A stretch of 64,000 bases of DNA from Sphingobium abikonense NBRC 16140. GTDB lineage: Bacteria; Pseudomonadota; Alphaproteobacteria; Sphingomonadales; Sphingomonadaceae. The position numbers were made by a program, and so were the translations under genes. The notes below the pieces were generated by a model. It was not told the origin of the DNA and made no database searches. It was given only the letters and a program-made list of their open reading frames with translations. Position 1 is the stretch's first letter. Each line of letters begins with the position of its first letter. The stretch spans positions 186,001 to 250,000 of the forward strand of contig NZ_BCYT01000004.1 of the NCBI RefSeq assembly GCF_001598335.1, in the 5' to 3' direction. Below are positions 45,428-53,662 of this stretch, one piece after another.

Positions 45428-45476
45428 TTTTCGCATCCGGCCGGTCGGAAACCGGCCACCAAAGGAGCATATTGCC

Positions 45477-45701
45477 ATGAAGGCCGATACCCACCCCGAT
45501 TATCACATGATCACCGTCCAGATGACCGACGGCACCACGTTCCAGACCCGCTCGACCTGGGGCAAGGAAGGCGACACGCTGGCGCTCGACATCGACCCCA
45601 AGTCGCACCCGGCCTGGACGGGCGGCAACCGCCAGCTCGACACCGGCGGCCAGGTGGCGCGCTTCAACAAGCGTTTTGGTGGTCTGACGCTGAAGAAGTA
45701 A
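45477..45701 (+). CDS. rpmE: 50S ribosomal protein L31 (cysteine-free form)
   Basis: A 74-residue L31 beginning [19 protein letters not shown], with the C-terminal HPAWTGG and FNKRFGG blocks. It contains no cysteine, so it is the zinc-free type, whose replacement for the CxxC form helps bacteria under zinc limitation. Here it appears as a stand-alone gene. An aaaggag ribosome site lies upstream and a strong terminator follows. Confidence 0.93.
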   Translation: MKADTHPDYHMITVQMTDGTTFQTRSTWGKEGDTLALDIDPKSHPAWTGGNRQLDTGGQVARFNKRFGGLTLKK

Positions 45702-45725
45702 TCGGCCGACACGGCACGAATAGAG

Positions 45726-45753
45726 AAGGGCGCCGCGATCGGCGCCCTTTTTT
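45726..45753 (+). terminator. Strong intrinsic terminator of rpmE
   Basis: A 9-bp stem aagggcgcc/ggcgccctt (45726-45734 with 45741-45749) with loop gcgatc, then six Ts ending at 45753. It lies close to the convergent lipid kinase gene and may serve both. Confidence 0.9.
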
Positions 45754-45772
45754 GTTGCTTGCGATCCGGTGG

Positions 45773-46669
45773 CTACTCATCGCGCGCCACCGCGACATCG
45801 ACAGCGCCGGGGGCGATCCTAACCGTGACGGGTGTACGCGCCAGCACCTCCCCATCGATGGAGATGCGCTGGCGCGGCCGGGTTTCGATACGGAACGACT
45901 TGCCGTGAAATTCGCGGGTGTGCGCGTCGCGATCCCGCAGCTTGAAGAATTTGGCATACCAGTCCCAGGCGAGGCGCGGCTTGCTGCGGCCGACCACGGC
46001 CTGGATGACGATCTCGCCGGTATCGACGTCGGCATGATCGGACAGTTCGACCCCGCCATGATAGGGGCCGTTCAGCACCCGCACCTCCGTCGACCACATG
46101 CGATGTTCCTGCGTCCCGTCATCGATCGTCAGGCGAAAGGCGCGAAAGCCGACCGAGCATTTTGCGGCCCACGCCAGATATCCGATCCGGCCGAGATAGC
46201 GTTTCAACTTATGCGGCACCGTGCGCCCAATCATGGGTGACAGGCCCAGGGAGGCGGCGTTGACGAAATAGTCGCCATCCACCATCCCCAGATCAACGCG
46301 CCGCCGCCGCCCGGTGGCAATGGCCTGCACCGCGCCGTCCAGATCCAGCGGCAGTCCAAGCGTGCGCGCAAAGCTGTTCGCGGTGCCCAGAGGCAGCACG
46401 CCGAACACGCAATCCTTCCCCACAAATTCGTCGACCGTGCCCGACATCGACCCATCGCCGCCGCCCACGATGACCATGGGCGCGCCGCTGGCTATCGCCT
46501 GACGCACGGTGGCGGCCATCTGCTCGGGGTCTTTCACCGCATGGGCGGCCAGCAGCCTGACGCCGGCAGATTCCAACTTCTCGCGCGCCTGATCGAAATT
46601 GTCCTGGCCGCGCCGGCTATGGGCGTTCACGACCAGTATCGCGTCCTTGGGCAAGTCCGTCGTTTCCAT
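45773..46669 (-). CDS. Diacylglycerol kinase-family lipid kinase (YegS-like)
   Basis: A 298-residue DAGK-catalytic protein: start ILVVNAHSRRGQDNFDQA, the nucleotide-binding MVIVGGGDGSMSGTVDEF, and PLGTANSFARTLGLPLD, followed by the C-terminal lid with RISIDGEVL. Such kinases phosphorylate diacylglycerol, sphingoid bases or similar lipids, and the true substrate here is unknown. A sphingosine-type substrate would be attractive in a sphingolipid-bearing organism, but that is a guess. It is divergent from the metallophosphoesterase gene. Confidence 0.85.
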   Translation of the reverse strand: METTDLPKDAILVVNAHSRRGQDNFDQAREKLESAGVRLLAAHAVKDPEQMAATVRQAIASGAPMVIVGGGDGSMSGTVDEFVGKDCVFGVLPLGTANSFARTLGLPLDLDGAVQAIATGRRRRVDLGMVDGDYFVNAASLGLSPMIGRTVPHKLKRYLGRIGYLAWAAKCSVGFRAFRLTIDDGTQEHRMWSTEVRVLNGPYHGGVELSDHADVDTGEIVIQAVVGRSKPRLAWDWYAKFFKLRDRDAHTREFHGKSFRIETRPRQRISIDGEVLARTPVTVRIAPGAVDVAVARDE

Positions 46670-46739
46670 GCCGCAATAACTCCGCCCGATGGATTCGGCT
46701 CCGGCCGGAAACCCTTTGCGCGCGATTCGTTACCTTGGC

Positions 46740-47630
46740 ATGGCCCGCATCGCTCACCTGTCCGACATTCATTTCGGCGCGAACGATCCCAGGATCGTTG
46801 ACGCCGCCACCGCCTGGCTCGAGGCGCGTCGCCCCGACCTGGTCGTCATCAGCGGCGATTTCACGCAGCGCGCCCGGGTCGACCAGTTCCGACAGGCCGC
46901 TGCCTGGCTGGGCAAGTTGCGCGCCGCTGGCCTCAAAACGCTTGTCATACCGGGCAATCACGACGTGCCGCTCTATGACATTGTGCGCCGTTTCCTGGCT
47001 CCGCTGCGCCGCTACCGCCGCTATATCAGCCACGACCTCTGCCCATTCTACGAAGACGATGAAGTCGCGATCCTGGGCATCAACACGGCCCGATCGCTGA
47101 CGATCAAGGATGGGCGGATCAATCATGACCAGATGGATATGATACGCGATCGCTTCGGCCGGGTCGCCCGCGACAAGACGCGCATCCTGGTGACGCATCA
47201 CCCGCTTTTTTCCATGCCGATCGGCCGGGGCAATGAACTGAGCGAAGCGGTCGGGCGGCATGATGATGCCGTGCAGGCCGCGTGCGAGGCGGGCGTCCAT
47301 GTGGCGCTGGCCGGCCATTTCCATCGCACCTATGCGGAAGCCGCCGACAAGATGGTCGCCCACAGCGGCGGCGCGCTGGTCATCCAGGCCGGGACAGCCA
47401 CCTCCACCCGCCTGCGCAATGACGAACCGCAAAGCTTCAACTGGCTGCATGTCCGTCGCAATAATGAGATGGACCTGCAAGTGATCGTCTGGGACGGCGC
47501 CAGCTTCCGCCGCGCCAGCCATGTGGAATATGTCCGCGATAACGAGGAATGGACCGCGAAGGAGGTGATAGAGCCGGCGCGGGTAGGGGCCATGACGGTC
47601 CCTGCGGGCTTGACGTCGGCGGCAAACTGA
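46740..47630 (+). CDS. Calcineurin-like metallophosphoesterase
   Basis: From ATG 46740 the product is 296 residues with the five metal-site motifs: LSDIHFG, GDFTQR, GNHDVP, VTHHPLF and AGHFHRT. It resembles cAMP phosphodiesterase/UDP-type phosphoesterases, and the exact substrate is not evident. The start was chosen at the conserved [11 protein letters not shown]. It is separated from the following SDR gene by 37 bases. Confidence 0.88.
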   Translation: MARIAHLSDIHFGANDPRIVDAATAWLEARRPDLVVISGDFTQRARVDQFRQAAAWLGKLRAAGLKTLVIPGNHDVPLYDIVRRFLAPLRRYRRYISHDLCPFYEDDEVAILGINTARSLTIKDGRINHDQMDMIRDRFGRVARDKTRILVTHHPLFSMPIGRGNELSEAVGRHDDAVQAACEAGVHVALAGHFHRTYAEAADKMVAHSGGALVIQAGTATSTRLRNDEPQSFNWLHVRRNNEMDLQVIVWDGASFRRASHVEYVRDNEEWTAKEVIEPARVGAMTVPAGLTSAAN

Positions 47631-47667
47631 CGGTTTCTCTTGCCGCATCTGGGTAAATGGAGGCGAT

Positions 47668-48447
47668 ATGGCGCGGCTGGCGGGAAAAACATGCGTCGTG
47701 ACAGGCGGTGCGCGTGGCATCGGGCGCGCAATCGTCGAGGCCTTTCATCGGGAAGGCGCCGATGTGCTTTTGACGGACATCGACGCACCGGCGGGCCGTG
47801 AAAGCGCGAGCGCGATTGGCTGTCGCTTCGAACGGCTGGATGTTGGCGAAGAAGCCGACTGGGAACGATTGCTCGAAATGCATCCCGAGATCGACGTGCT
47901 GGTCAATAATGCGGGCATCACTGGTCTGGAGGAGGCCGGCACTCGCCATGACCCCGAACATGCCGGTCTGTCCGAATGGCATGCGGTGCACCGCGTGAAC
48001 CTCGACGGCACCTTCCTGGGCTGTCGCTACGCCATTCGCGCGATGAAGCGAAAGGGCGAGGGGGCGATCATCAACATGTCGTCCCGATCCGGGCTGGTCG
48101 GCATTCCGGGCGCAGCCGCTTATGCGTCATCAAAGGCGGCGATCCGCAACCATAGCAAGAGCGTAGCGCTCTATTGCGCGCAGCAGGGATGGAAAATCCG
48201 TTGCAACTCTATCCATCCCGCCGCGATCATGACGCCGATTTGGGATGCGATGATAGGGGGCGGTCCCGACCGGCAGGCCCGAATGGCGGCGCTGGTGGCC
48301 GACACGCCGCTCAAACGCTTTGGCCGGGTCGAAGAGGTCGCTGCGGTCGCAGTGCTGCTGGCCTCCGACGAAGCAACCTATATCACCGGCACGGAAATCG
48401 ACATTGACGGCGGACTATTGGCTGGCTCAGCCGCATCGCCGGGCTGA
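47668..48447 (+). CDS. Short-chain dehydrogenase/reductase
   Basis: A 259-residue classical SDR with the Rossmann motif [14 protein letters not shown] (about 88-91), the catalytic Ser (MSSRSG), YxxxK (YASSKAA) and the C-terminal [13 protein letters not shown]. It is likely an NAD(P)-dependent oxidoreductase, with unknown substrate. The gene follows the phosphoesterase and ends 3 bases before the convergent methyltransferase stop. Confidence 0.88.
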   Translation: MARLAGKTCVVTGGARGIGRAIVEAFHREGADVLLTDIDAPAGRESASAIGCRFERLDVGEEADWERLLEMHPEIDVLVNNAGITGLEEAGTRHDPEHAGLSEWHAVHRVNLDGTFLGCRYAIRAMKRKGEGAIINMSSRSGLVGIPGAAAYASSKAAIRNHSKSVALYCAQQGWKIRCNSIHPAAIMTPIWDAMIGGGPDRQARMAALVADTPLKRFGRVEEVAAVAVLLASDEATYITGTEIDIDGGLLAGSAASPG

Positions 48448-48450
48448 TGA

Positions 48451-49302
48451 TCAATCCGGTTGCTTAAGCGCTTGCGCGAGCGATACCGTCGCGCTGCCGC
48501 GTCGGGCCGGCTTCGCCTGGCTGGGATCGGGTTTCCAGCCGGACAGATAGATGAGCGTCATTTGCTCGGCGACGCGCCCGTCGGGATCGGCTCCGTCGGC
48601 GAAATGCGCCGCCGCCCGCATCAGCACGTTGCGGGTGAGCGCAGGCGGACGGTGGGTCAGGACATTGCCCGCCCCCATGCCGCGCAGGTCGTGCATCAGT
48701 CGCACGATGTCGCCATAGCGGATCGTCAGCGTCTCGCCATCGGCCACCGGCATGGCGAATCCGGCGCGGCTGAGCAGATCGCCCGCGGCGCGCACGTCCA
48801 CCTGCGGATGGATATGCTGGCCCGCTCGATCCCCTTCAGCGGCAAGCAGAGCCGCTTTCAGGCGCGGCAGGCTGCCCGCGCCGGCAAGGGCGGCCAGCAT
48901 CAGCCCGTCGGGCCGCAGCACCCGTCGCATCAGGATCAGCGCGCCAGGCAGGTCATTGACGCTGTCCAGCGTGCCGCATGCCAGCACCAGGTCGAAACTA
49001 TCGTCGGCAAAGGGCAGGGCGTCCTCATCCGCCTGCACGCCACTGGCGGCGCGGGCGGCCAGAAAGGACGGATCGACGCAGGCGACGCGTTTGCCCATCG
49101 CCTCCAGCGCAGCGCGCGCGCGGCCGTCGGGGCATCCGATCACCAGCGCTTCGGGCAGGTCGCGCTGCACATCTCTCAGTCGGTCGAGCAATTCGTCGAG
49201 CATCGCCTGATGCAGGAAATCATGGTCCGCATAAGCGGGCAGCATCCGGTCACGCCGCCGGGCGCGCAGGGCCGAATCGAATATGTCGGGGCGGGAATCC
49301 AT
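48451..49302 (-). CDS. Class I SAM-dependent methyltransferase (NDUFAF5/BioC-like)
   Basis: From ATG 49302 the protein has 283 residues: MDSRPDIFDSALRARRRDRM, then a Rossmann-like methyltransferase domain with the SAM loop ALVIGCPDGRARAAL (about 50-64), post-loop acidic VDPSF, and FDLVLACGTLDSVND. The N-terminal FDSALRARRRDR block resembles NDUFAF5, which modifies an Arg of complex I subunit NDUFS7. It could instead be BioC-like. It is divergent from comF, with the two starts 42 bases apart. Confidence 0.8.
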   Translation of the reverse strand: MDSRPDIFDSALRARRRDRMLPAYADHDFLHQAMLDELLDRLRDVQRDLPEALVIGCPDGRARAALEAMGKRVACVDPSFLAARAASGVQADEDALPFADDSFDLVLACGTLDSVNDLPGALILMRRVLRPDGLMLAALAGAGSLPRLKAALLAAEGDRAGQHIHPQVDVRAAGDLLSRAGFAMPVADGETLTIRYGDIVRLMHDLRGMGAGNVLTHRPPALTRNVLMRAAAHFADGADPDGRVAEQMTLIYLSGWKPDPSQAKPARRGSATVSLAQALKQPD

Positions 49303-49343
49303 GGCGGGCCTTGTGCAGAGGCGGTGAAGCGGGAACAAGGCAG

Positions 49344-50114
49344 ATGATGCCTCTTGCCCCGCTTCTCAAGACCGCGCTGCGTCCGGCGCTCGATTATGCG
49401 CTGCCGCCGCGCTGCCCGGGTTGCGGCGGCATCGTCGGGGAAGATCATGCCTTCTGCCTCGATTGCTGGGGCGGCATGGAGTTTCTGGGCGACCCCTGTT
49501 GTGCCCGTTGCGGCCTGCCTTTCCCGCACGACATGGGCGATGGTGCCGCGTGCGGCGCGTGCCTGGCTGCTCCGCCGCCCTGGGACAGCGCGCGCGCCGT
49601 GCTGGCCTATGGCGATGTCGCGCGCACGGTGGCGCTGCGGCTCAAATATGGGCGGCGCATCGGGTTGGCGCGGCTGATCGCCCGGCAGATGCTGCGTCAT
49701 GTGGGGGCGGCGGGGGAGGGCGATCCGCCCGTGATCGTGCCAGTGCCCTTGCATCGCTGGCGCCTGTGGCATCGCGGGTTCAACCAGTCCGCGCTGATCG
49801 CGGACCATCTGGGCACGTTAACGGGTTGGCCGGTCGACCGGCACGGGCTGATACGCGCGCGGCGGACACAGCCATTGCGCGGCATGAACCCGGCGCAGCG
49901 GGCCAGGGCGGTGCGCGGGGCTTTCACTCTGGCCGCGGACCATGGATTTGCCGGGCGGCGCGTGCTGCTTATCGATGATGTTCACACCAGCGGCGCGACC
50001 GCCGGGGCATGCGCGCGGACGCTGAAGCGTGGCGGCGCCACCACCGTCCGGCTGCTGTGTTGGGCGCGCGCGCTGCCCGACCGCGATGCCGCGCCAACCG
50101 ACGCCGCTGATTGA
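49344..50114 (+). CDS. comF: ComF family phosphoribosyltransferase-like protein
   Basis: A 256-residue protein with a Cys-rich N-terminal zinc region (CPGCGG, CLDCW, CCARCGLPF, ACGACL), the KYGRR helix and VPVPLHRWRLWHRGFNQ block, and the PRPP-binding loop VLLIDDVHTSGAT. ComF proteins assist DNA uptake and recombination in competent species, but many non-competent alphaproteobacteria also carry one. The starts ATG 49344 and 49347 are equivalent; aagg lies upstream. It is the first of comF-grxC-nit-DUF1178. Confidence 0.93.
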   Translation: MMPLAPLLKTALRPALDYALPPRCPGCGGIVGEDHAFCLDCWGGMEFLGDPCCARCGLPFPHDMGDGAACGACLAAPPPWDSARAVLAYGDVARTVALRLKYGRRIGLARLIARQMLRHVGAAGEGDPPVIVPVPLHRWRLWHRGFNQSALIADHLGTLTGWPVDRHGLIRARRTQPLRGMNPAQRARAVRGAFTLAADHGFAGRRVLLIDDVHTSGATAGACARTLKRGGATTVRLLCWARALPDRDAAPTDAAD

Positions 50115-50162
50115 CATTGGCGGGCCTTGCCCCATCTTTGTGGCAAAGGAGCGATATTCTTC

Positions 50163-50420
50163 ATGGCAAAAGTGGAAATCTATACCAAGGCCTGGTGCGG
50201 CTATTGCGCGCGGGCCAAGGCGCTGCTCGGCGACAAGGGCGTGGCGTTCGAGGAATATGACATCAGCATGGGCGGCCCCAAGCGCGACGAAATGCTGGAG
50301 CGCGCGCCCGGCCAGACGACCGTGCCGCAAATCTTCATCGACGGCCAGCATATCGGCGGCAGCGACGACCTTGCCGCCCTGAACCGCGCCGGCAAGCTGG
50401 ATGCGATGCTTAGCCAGTGA
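50163..50420 (+). CDS. grxC: Glutaredoxin 3 (dithiol)
   Basis: An 85-residue dithiol glutaredoxin with active site CGYC in IYTKAWCGYCARAKALL, cis-proline region TVPQIFIDG and GGSDDLAAL for glutathione. ATG 50163 was chosen since upstream codons (from 50127) are not conserved-like. Its stop overlaps the GTG of the next gene (GTGA), so the two are coupled. Confidence 0.95.
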   Translation: MAKVEIYTKAWCGYCARAKALLGDKGVAFEEYDISMGGPKRDEMLERAPGQTTVPQIFIDGQHIGGSDDLAALNRAGKLDAMLSQ

Positions 50421-51256
50421 GCCATTTTCGCGCTGCCCTTTTCCAGATGACGAGCGGGATTGATCCCGCTTCCAACGCCGCCGCGATCATCGACATGGCG
50501 GGCCGCGCCAAGCGGGAAGGGGCGGACATGCTCTTCACCCCCGAAATGGCTGGCTATCTGGATCGCGATCGGGCCCGCGCGGCAGGCACGCTGCGCAGTG
50601 AAGCGGATGACGATGTCCTGGCCGCCGCTCGTGAAGCAGCCGCGCGCGAAGGGCTTTGGGTTCATCTCGGGTCGTTGCCTTTCAAGGATGAACGATCGGA
50701 TGGGCGCTGGGTCAATCGCAGCCTGATGATTGACGCCAATGGTGACATTCGCGCCCGCTACGACAAGATACACCTGTTCGACGTCGATCTGGCGAGCGGG
50801 GAAAGCTGGCGCGAATCCTCGGTCTACGGGCCGGGGGAGCAGGCGGTCGCGGTAAAGACGCCGTGGGGATTGATGGGCCTTTCCATCTGCTATGACATGC
50901 GGTTTCCCGATCTGTATCGGGCGCTGACCGATGCCGGCGCGACAATCCTGCTGGCGCCCGCCGCCTTCACCGTGCCGACGGGCCAAGCGCACTGGCATGT
51001 GCTGCTGCGCGCCCGCGCGATCGAGGCGGGATGCGTCGTCATCGCGGCGGCGCAGGTCGGCGCGCATGCGGACGGGCGCACCACCTATGGGCATAGCCTG
51101 GTGGTCGATCCCTGGGGCGATGTGCTGCTCGACATGGGCGAGGCGGCAGGTCTGGGGCTTGCGGATATCGACCTGTCGCGCATAGAGGATGTGCGCGCGC
51201 GGGTGCCCGCGCTCGCCAATCGGCAGCTTATCCCGAAGGACGTGACAATTTCGTGA
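50417..51256 (+). CDS. Carbon-nitrogen hydrolase, Nit1/Nit2-like (likely deaminated-glutathione amidase)
   Basis: A 279-residue nitrilase-superfamily protein with the catalytic Glu in LFTPEMAGYL, Lys in YDKIHLFDVD and Cys in LSICYDMRFPDLY. The family member Nit1/YbeM hydrolyses deaminated glutathione, a by-product of transaminases acting on glutathione. Coupling to grxC makes that repair role attractive. It starts at a GTG overlapping grxC and overlaps DUF1178 downstream. Confidence 0.88.
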   Translation: MSHFRAALFQMTSGIDPASNAAAIIDMAGRAKREGADMLFTPEMAGYLDRDRARAAGTLRSEADDDVLAAAREAAAREGLWVHLGSLPFKDERSDGRWVNRSLMIDANGDIRARYDKIHLFDVDLASGESWRESSVYGPGEQAVAVKTPWGLMGLSICYDMRFPDLYRALTDAGATILLAPAAFTVPTGQAHWHVLLRARAIEAGCVVIAAAQVGAHADGRTTYGHSLVVDPWGDVLLDMGEAAGLGLADIDLSRIEDVRARVPALANRQLIPKDVTIS

Positions 51257-51723
51257 TCGTGTTCGACCTTAAATGCAGTGGTCAGGGCCATGTTTTCGAA
51301 GCCTGGTTCGGCTCAAGCAGCGATTATGACGCACAGCAGGCCCGCGGCCTCATCGCCTGTCCGATCTGCGGCGACGTGTCGGTGATGAAGGCCGTCATGG
51401 CGCCGGCTGTCGTGGCCAAGGGCAACCAGCGCCCAGTAACATCGGCGCCCGACAAGGCCGCTCCGGCTGCGAGCGGCGCGGATATGGCCAAGATGCAGGC
51501 AATGGTCGAAGCAGTGGCGCAGGCGCAGCAGAAGCTGCTGGCCGATTCCACCTGGGTCGGCCGCGACTTTGCCGATCAGGCCCGCGCCATGCATTATGGC
51601 GAACAGGACCGCGCCAGCATCCACGGCGAAGTCGCCCCCGCCGAAGCCAAGGCCCTGATCGCCGAAGGCGTAGAGGTCGCGCCCCTGCCACTTCCCATCG
51701 TCCCGCCGCACGCGAAGAATTGA
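51253..51723 (+). CDS. DUF1178 family protein
   Basis: A 156-residue protein beginning MIVFDLKCSGQGHVFEAWFG, with a zinc-ribbon-like CxxC in LIACPICGDVSVMKAVMAP and a C-terminal conserved stretch containing WVGRDFADQARAMHYGE. This is the alphaproteobacterial DUF1178 family of unknown function, nearly always next to glutaredoxin and nitrilase genes. The GTG start overlaps the previous stop (GTGA). Confidence 0.92.
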   Translation: MIVFDLKCSGQGHVFEAWFGSSSDYDAQQARGLIACPICGDVSVMKAVMAPAVVAKGNQRPVTSAPDKAAPAASGADMAKMQAMVEAVAQAQQKLLADSTWVGRDFADQARAMHYGEQDRASIHGEVAPAEAKALIAEGVEVAPLPLPIVPPHAKN

Positions 51724-51757
51724 CCCCGGCGCTCCCGCGCAATAGAGCCGGCACCGG

Positions 51758-51834
51758 GCACCCATAGCTCAGCAGGATAGAGCATCAGATTCCTAATCTG
51801 GGGGCCACTGGTTCGAATCCAGTTGGGTGCACCA
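51758..51834 (+). tRNA. tRNA-Arg (anticodon CCT)
   Basis: A 77-base cloverleaf with a 7-bp acceptor stem (gcaccca/tgggtgc), D-arm with ggatagagc, anticodon loop ttcctaa giving CCT, T-loop gttcgaatc and encoded CCA. It decodes AGG, a rare codon in GC-rich genomes. It sits 34 bases after DUF1178 and marks the boundary to the lower-GC patch. Confidence 0.95.
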
Positions 51835-51940
51835 ATTGCCTTTGACCGTGGAGTTCTGTCCCTGACCATTGGCATGTTAGGTCGCTCATTGCTCTAGGAT
51901 CAGACTGGTCAACTTGGGCTATCCGGGAAGGCGGCAAACA

Positions 51941-52714
51941 TTGAAGGCGGACCTCCAAACGTTCTGGGCTATCATCTTGGCATCCTTGGCAGTTCCTGCA
52001 CCTCTTCCAGCTGCGCCTGCTGAAAAGGAAGATTTCGCTCTTTTCCTCCTAATGGGTCAGTCCAATATGTCGGGCCGTGGTGTAATCGAGGCCCAGGACC
52101 GGGAACCGATTCCAGGTGCCTTCAAGCTCAATTCGGGAAGCCGATGGATCGCAGCTGTGGACCCGCTCAATTCCGATGGTCCCAAAAAGGTCGGTGTCGG
52201 TCCCGGGAGAGCATTCGCTCGAACTATCCTGCAAGAAAGGCCCTTTGAAAAAATCGGGTTGATGTCTGCCGCTGTTGGAGGAACGACTCTGAATCAATGG
52301 GGTCCGAAAGGACGTTTTTACAAGCGCGCCGTGCGGATGCTCAGGCAAGGGGAAAAGTCCGGCCACTTGCGCGCCATTCTTTGGCATCAGGGTGAGTCGG
52401 ATGCAGCAGGAACGACGGATCGTGCTAAGACCTATGCCATTCGCTGGGTGGCTTTGATGCGCAGTCTGCGTCGGGATGCTGGTTGCCCGCACGTCCCTAT
52501 CATAGTGGGGAAGCTCGGTGACTTTGTCCGACGACCGCAGGCCAAGATCATCAACAGCCAGTTGGAACGCCTCCCAACCTTGCTCGATAATGTCGTCGTG
52601 GTATCGTCCAAAGGCTTGCGCGATACTGGAGATGGCCTCCACTTTGATGCACTCAGTCAGCGCGAGCTTGGTCGGCGCTATGCCAATGCTTATCTCTCGC
52701 TTTTAGACAAATGA
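51941..52714 (+). CDS. Secreted sialate O-acetylesterase-like (SASA/CE6-type) hydrolase
   Basis: A 257-residue SGNH-type hydrolase with the Ser block in FLLMGQSNMSGRG, the Asn/Gly oxyanion block AVGGTTLNQWG, the HQGESDA motif in LWHQGESDAAGT, and the catalytic Asp-His in TGDGLHFD. The N-terminus (LKADLQTFWAIILASLAVPA) looks like a signal peptide ending near PAAPA, so the protein may be exported. TTG 51941 is favoured by a ggaagg element upstream, and TTG 51914 is an alternative. Codon use is less GC-rich than in flanking genes. Substrates are O-acetylated sugars in this family. Confidence 0.75.
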   Translation: MKADLQTFWAIILASLAVPAPLPAAPAEKEDFALFLLMGQSNMSGRGVIEAQDREPIPGAFKLNSGSRWIAAVDPLNSDGPKKVGVGPGRAFARTILQERPFEKIGLMSAAVGGTTLNQWGPKGRFYKRAVRMLRQGEKSGHLRAILWHQGESDAAGTTDRAKTYAIRWVALMRSLRRDAGCPHVPIIVGKLGDFVRRPQAKIINSQLERLPTLLDNVVVVSSKGLRDTGDGLHFDALSQRELGRRYANAYLSLLDK

Positions 52715-52803
52715 TTGCTGCGGCGCAAATTGAGCAGTCAATTTGCTGAAAATGCTTGCTGAAAGGATGCGTTGAAAGCTAAGCCCTCGTTAAAGGGTGC
52801 CAA

Positions 52804-53640
52804 ATGAATTTTTCCGAACGCATTGATCAAGAACTTAATATTGCAGCGCAGTTGGGTTCCGAAAAAGATATAGATCTGCAACGAGAATATGATCCGGTTG
52901 GCGGCCATATTCCGTCTGAAATTGCAATATCGGAAGAACAAGGTGGTCAAATATTTGGATGCGTGGGAATACGTCCTTATCTTCCGCCTAATCGATTTGC
53001 AAAGATTCAATGCATTGGTAATGGGTCGAAGATATTCATTGGCGATGATTTGAAGATTCGATTTAGCATCATATCGATTGAAGGCGAAAATAACACCATC
53101 ATAATTGGTCCGAACTGTAAGCTGCTTGATATCAAGATTCGAGTTGGCGGCCGTGACAAGCTGATTGTCATTGGCGCCGGAACGACTTGGGAAGGTGGCA
53201 TGATGCTCAATAGCGCGGACGACGAATTGGCACGCGCAATTGTCATCGGTAACGACTGTATGATTTCCAACGACGTCAACTTGCGTACCGCGGATGGGCA
53301 TTCGCTGTGGGACGCGGGGGGATCAGATCGTATCGACCGAGCCGGCAATATCATAGTCGGCCATCATGTGTGGCTTGGTAATGGGTCCAGGATCGCCAAG
53401 GGTAGCACAATCGGCAACGGCGCCGTTTTGGGCCAGCGATCCTTTTTGAGCGGCCACATGGAACCTTATGCGGCCTATGCAGGCGTACCGGCGCGCAAGA
53501 TAAGAGATCGCGTGGAATGGTCCAGAACAACGGATTATCAGGATATTCCTGAACGGTATCGATATAATGAACCGGAAGAAGCGGTCATCCCTGCTCGCGG
53601 CTTTTTAGACAGATGGTTCGGCTCTCGTAACGCAAAATGA
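52804..53640 (+). CDS. Left-handed beta-helix (hexapeptide) acyltransferase
   Basis: A 278-residue protein whose middle (about 70-240) is a hexapeptide-repeat left-handed beta-helix: IFIGDDLKIRFSI, TIIIGPNCKLLDI, IVIGNDCMISNDVNLRTAD, with the His-containing ADGHSLWD and IIVGHHVWLGNGSRIAKGS typical of maltose/chloramphenicol-type O-acetyltransferases, ending AGVPARKIR. It probably acetylates a sugar. The gene is clearly AT-richer than its surroundings (AAT, ATT, GAT, AAG codons), which suggests transfer. It pairs with the esterase before it. Confidence 0.85.
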   Translation: MNFSERIDQELNIAAQLGSEKDIDLQREYDPVGGHIPSEIAISEEQGGQIFGCVGIRPYLPPNRFAKIQCIGNGSKIFIGDDLKIRFSIISIEGENNTIIIGPNCKLLDIKIRVGGRDKLIVIGAGTTWEGGMMLNSADDELARAIVIGNDCMISNDVNLRTADGHSLWDAGGSDRIDRAGNIIVGHHVWLGNGSRIAKGSTIGNGAVLGQRSFLSGHMEPYAAYAGVPARKIRDRVEWSRTTDYQDIPERYRYNEPEEAVIPARGFLDRWFGSRNAK

Positions 53641-53662
53641 AGGCTTGGCGTAAGTCTATTTT

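Noticed and set aside
51758..51834. tRNA-Arg as a phage or island attachment site with a duplicated 3' end
   Set aside because: I looked for a second copy of the tRNA 3' end (gttcgaatccagttgggtgc) beyond the lower-GC patch, up to about 53700, and saw none. No integrase gene is present.
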